The notes under the pieces are model-generated. The model ran no database searches. It was not told the DNA's origin and was given only the letters and a program-made list of their open reading frames with translations. Positions 63,613 through 64,000 of a stretch of 64,000 nt of DNA are shown here, in pieces. The stretch's first letter is position 1; every line of letters starts with the position of its first letter. The position numbers were made by a program, and so were the translations under genes. The stretch is from JBEULC01 sp045504435 (lineage in GTDB: Bacteria > Pseudomonadota > Alphaproteobacteria > WRAU01 > Hepatincolaceae), in NCBI GenBank assembly GCA_045504435.1, contig JBEULC010000005.1:1-64000 (forward strand), given 5' to 3'.

Positions 63613-63971
63613 TGTCCCCAATACAACCAACTAACTCTAAGGATTCACATGCTCCTAGACATGAAGAAGAACCTCATAGCTCTATAAAAAATTATGTAAT
63701 AGGTTTTACTTTATCTATACTTTTTACTGTTATTCCTTTTTATGTAGTAATGAATAATAGTCTAAGTAAGGGGGGAATTGTATTTGTGATCTTTTTCTCA
63801 GCTGCTATCCAATTGATTGTACAACTTTGGTTTTTCTTGCATTTAAATGAAGAGAAAAAACCATTTTATTTGACCCAGGCCTTTTTATTTGCAGTAATTT
63901 CTTTATTCATTATTATAGGTGGCAGCTTATGGGTAATGTATGAGCTAACTTATTATATGCATTTAGCTTAA
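63612..63971 (+). CDS. cyoD: Cytochrome bo-type ubiquinol oxidase subunit IV
   Basis: This 119-residue protein has three membrane helices (YVIGFTLSILFTVIPFYVVM, IVFVIFFSAAIQLIVQLWFF and LFAVISLFIIIGGSLWVMYE). HLNEEKKPFY between the second and third is the family signature. The A of its ATG is the last base of the cyoC stop. The N-terminal 30 residues are hydrophilic and His-rich. It helps assemble the CuB site of subunit I. It is the last gene of the window and complete. Confidence 0.92.
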   Translation: MSPIQPTNSKDSHAPRHEEEPHSSIKNYVIGFTLSILFTVIPFYVVMNNSLSKGGIVFVIFFSAAIQLIVQLWFFLHLNEEKKPFYLTQAFLFAVISLFIIIGGSLWVMYELTYYMHLA

Positions 63972-64000
63972 GACTTTTTAATATAAAGCCAATTTAAGGA

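Overview
The window is a strongly A+T-rich stretch of an alphaproteobacterial chromosome. The class assignment rests on gene content and order: proS-lolC-lolD-dnaE, rlpA-dacA-tmk-holB, and an NDUFA12 homologue next to mlaD-like genes and a DUF2155 gene. It also rests on an NDUFAF6-like squalene/phytoene synthase homologue, a short (440 aa) prolyl-tRNA synthetase and a B12-dependent NrdJ. The heavy A/T bias, the many decayed genes and the long non-coding stretches suggest a host-associated or otherwise reduced lineage. I cannot name a genus from the sequence alone.

Layout. Positions 1-5712 hold a DUF4385 protein, a family 8 glycosyltransferase and a CoA-transferase/thiolase pair for acetoacetyl-CoA metabolism. 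Positions 6000-16852 are an accessory zone. It contains a RHH antitoxin with a frameshifted Doc toxin, a decayed gene of unknown function, and a 3.6-kb IS1595-like element with perfect 27-bp inverted repeats. That element carries a broken transposase and an intact single-chain restriction-modification gene. Next to it is a small prophage remnant (CI-like repressor, RecT, PD-(D/E)XK exonuclease, VRR-NUC, broken integrase) ending beside tRNA-Pro(UGG). Positions 17094-21874 carry an SDR fragment, a rhodanese, Dps and a three-gene cassette that looks like sialic-acid synthesis and transfer (polysialyltransferase-like, NeuB-like, NeuA-like).

Positions 22000-33300 hold a decayed gene, DUF2155, two MlaD-like proteins, NDUFA12, nrdJ, a wrecked DNA adenine methylase, a TM2 protein, a SPOR-tailed D,D-carboxypeptidase and MsrB. 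Positions 33366-41700 hold holB, tmk, dacA, rlpA, a small lipoprotein, the NDUFAF6-like protein, Fe-SOD and RsgA. Positions 41979-44735 hold two paralogous secreted helical proteins and a decayed tandem copy of the 3' end of dnaE. Positions 44858-56007 hold dnaE, lolD, lolC, proS, two paralogous outer-membrane barrels and mltA. The window closes with a purine permease gene broken by one in-frame stop, a beta carbonic anhydrase and a cytochrome bo-type oxidase cluster in the order cyoE-A-B-C-D, whose subunit II has a Met/Asp/His repeat tail.

How the genes work together. Envelope building and remodelling recurs: two carboxypeptidases, MltA, RlpA, Lol sorting, MlaD proteins and barrels. It is paired with aerobic respiration (bo oxidase, complex I accessory genes) and a surface that may be sialylated. 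Mobile DNA is mostly dying, but the restriction-modification gene inside the IS-like element and the phage recombination genes have stayed open.
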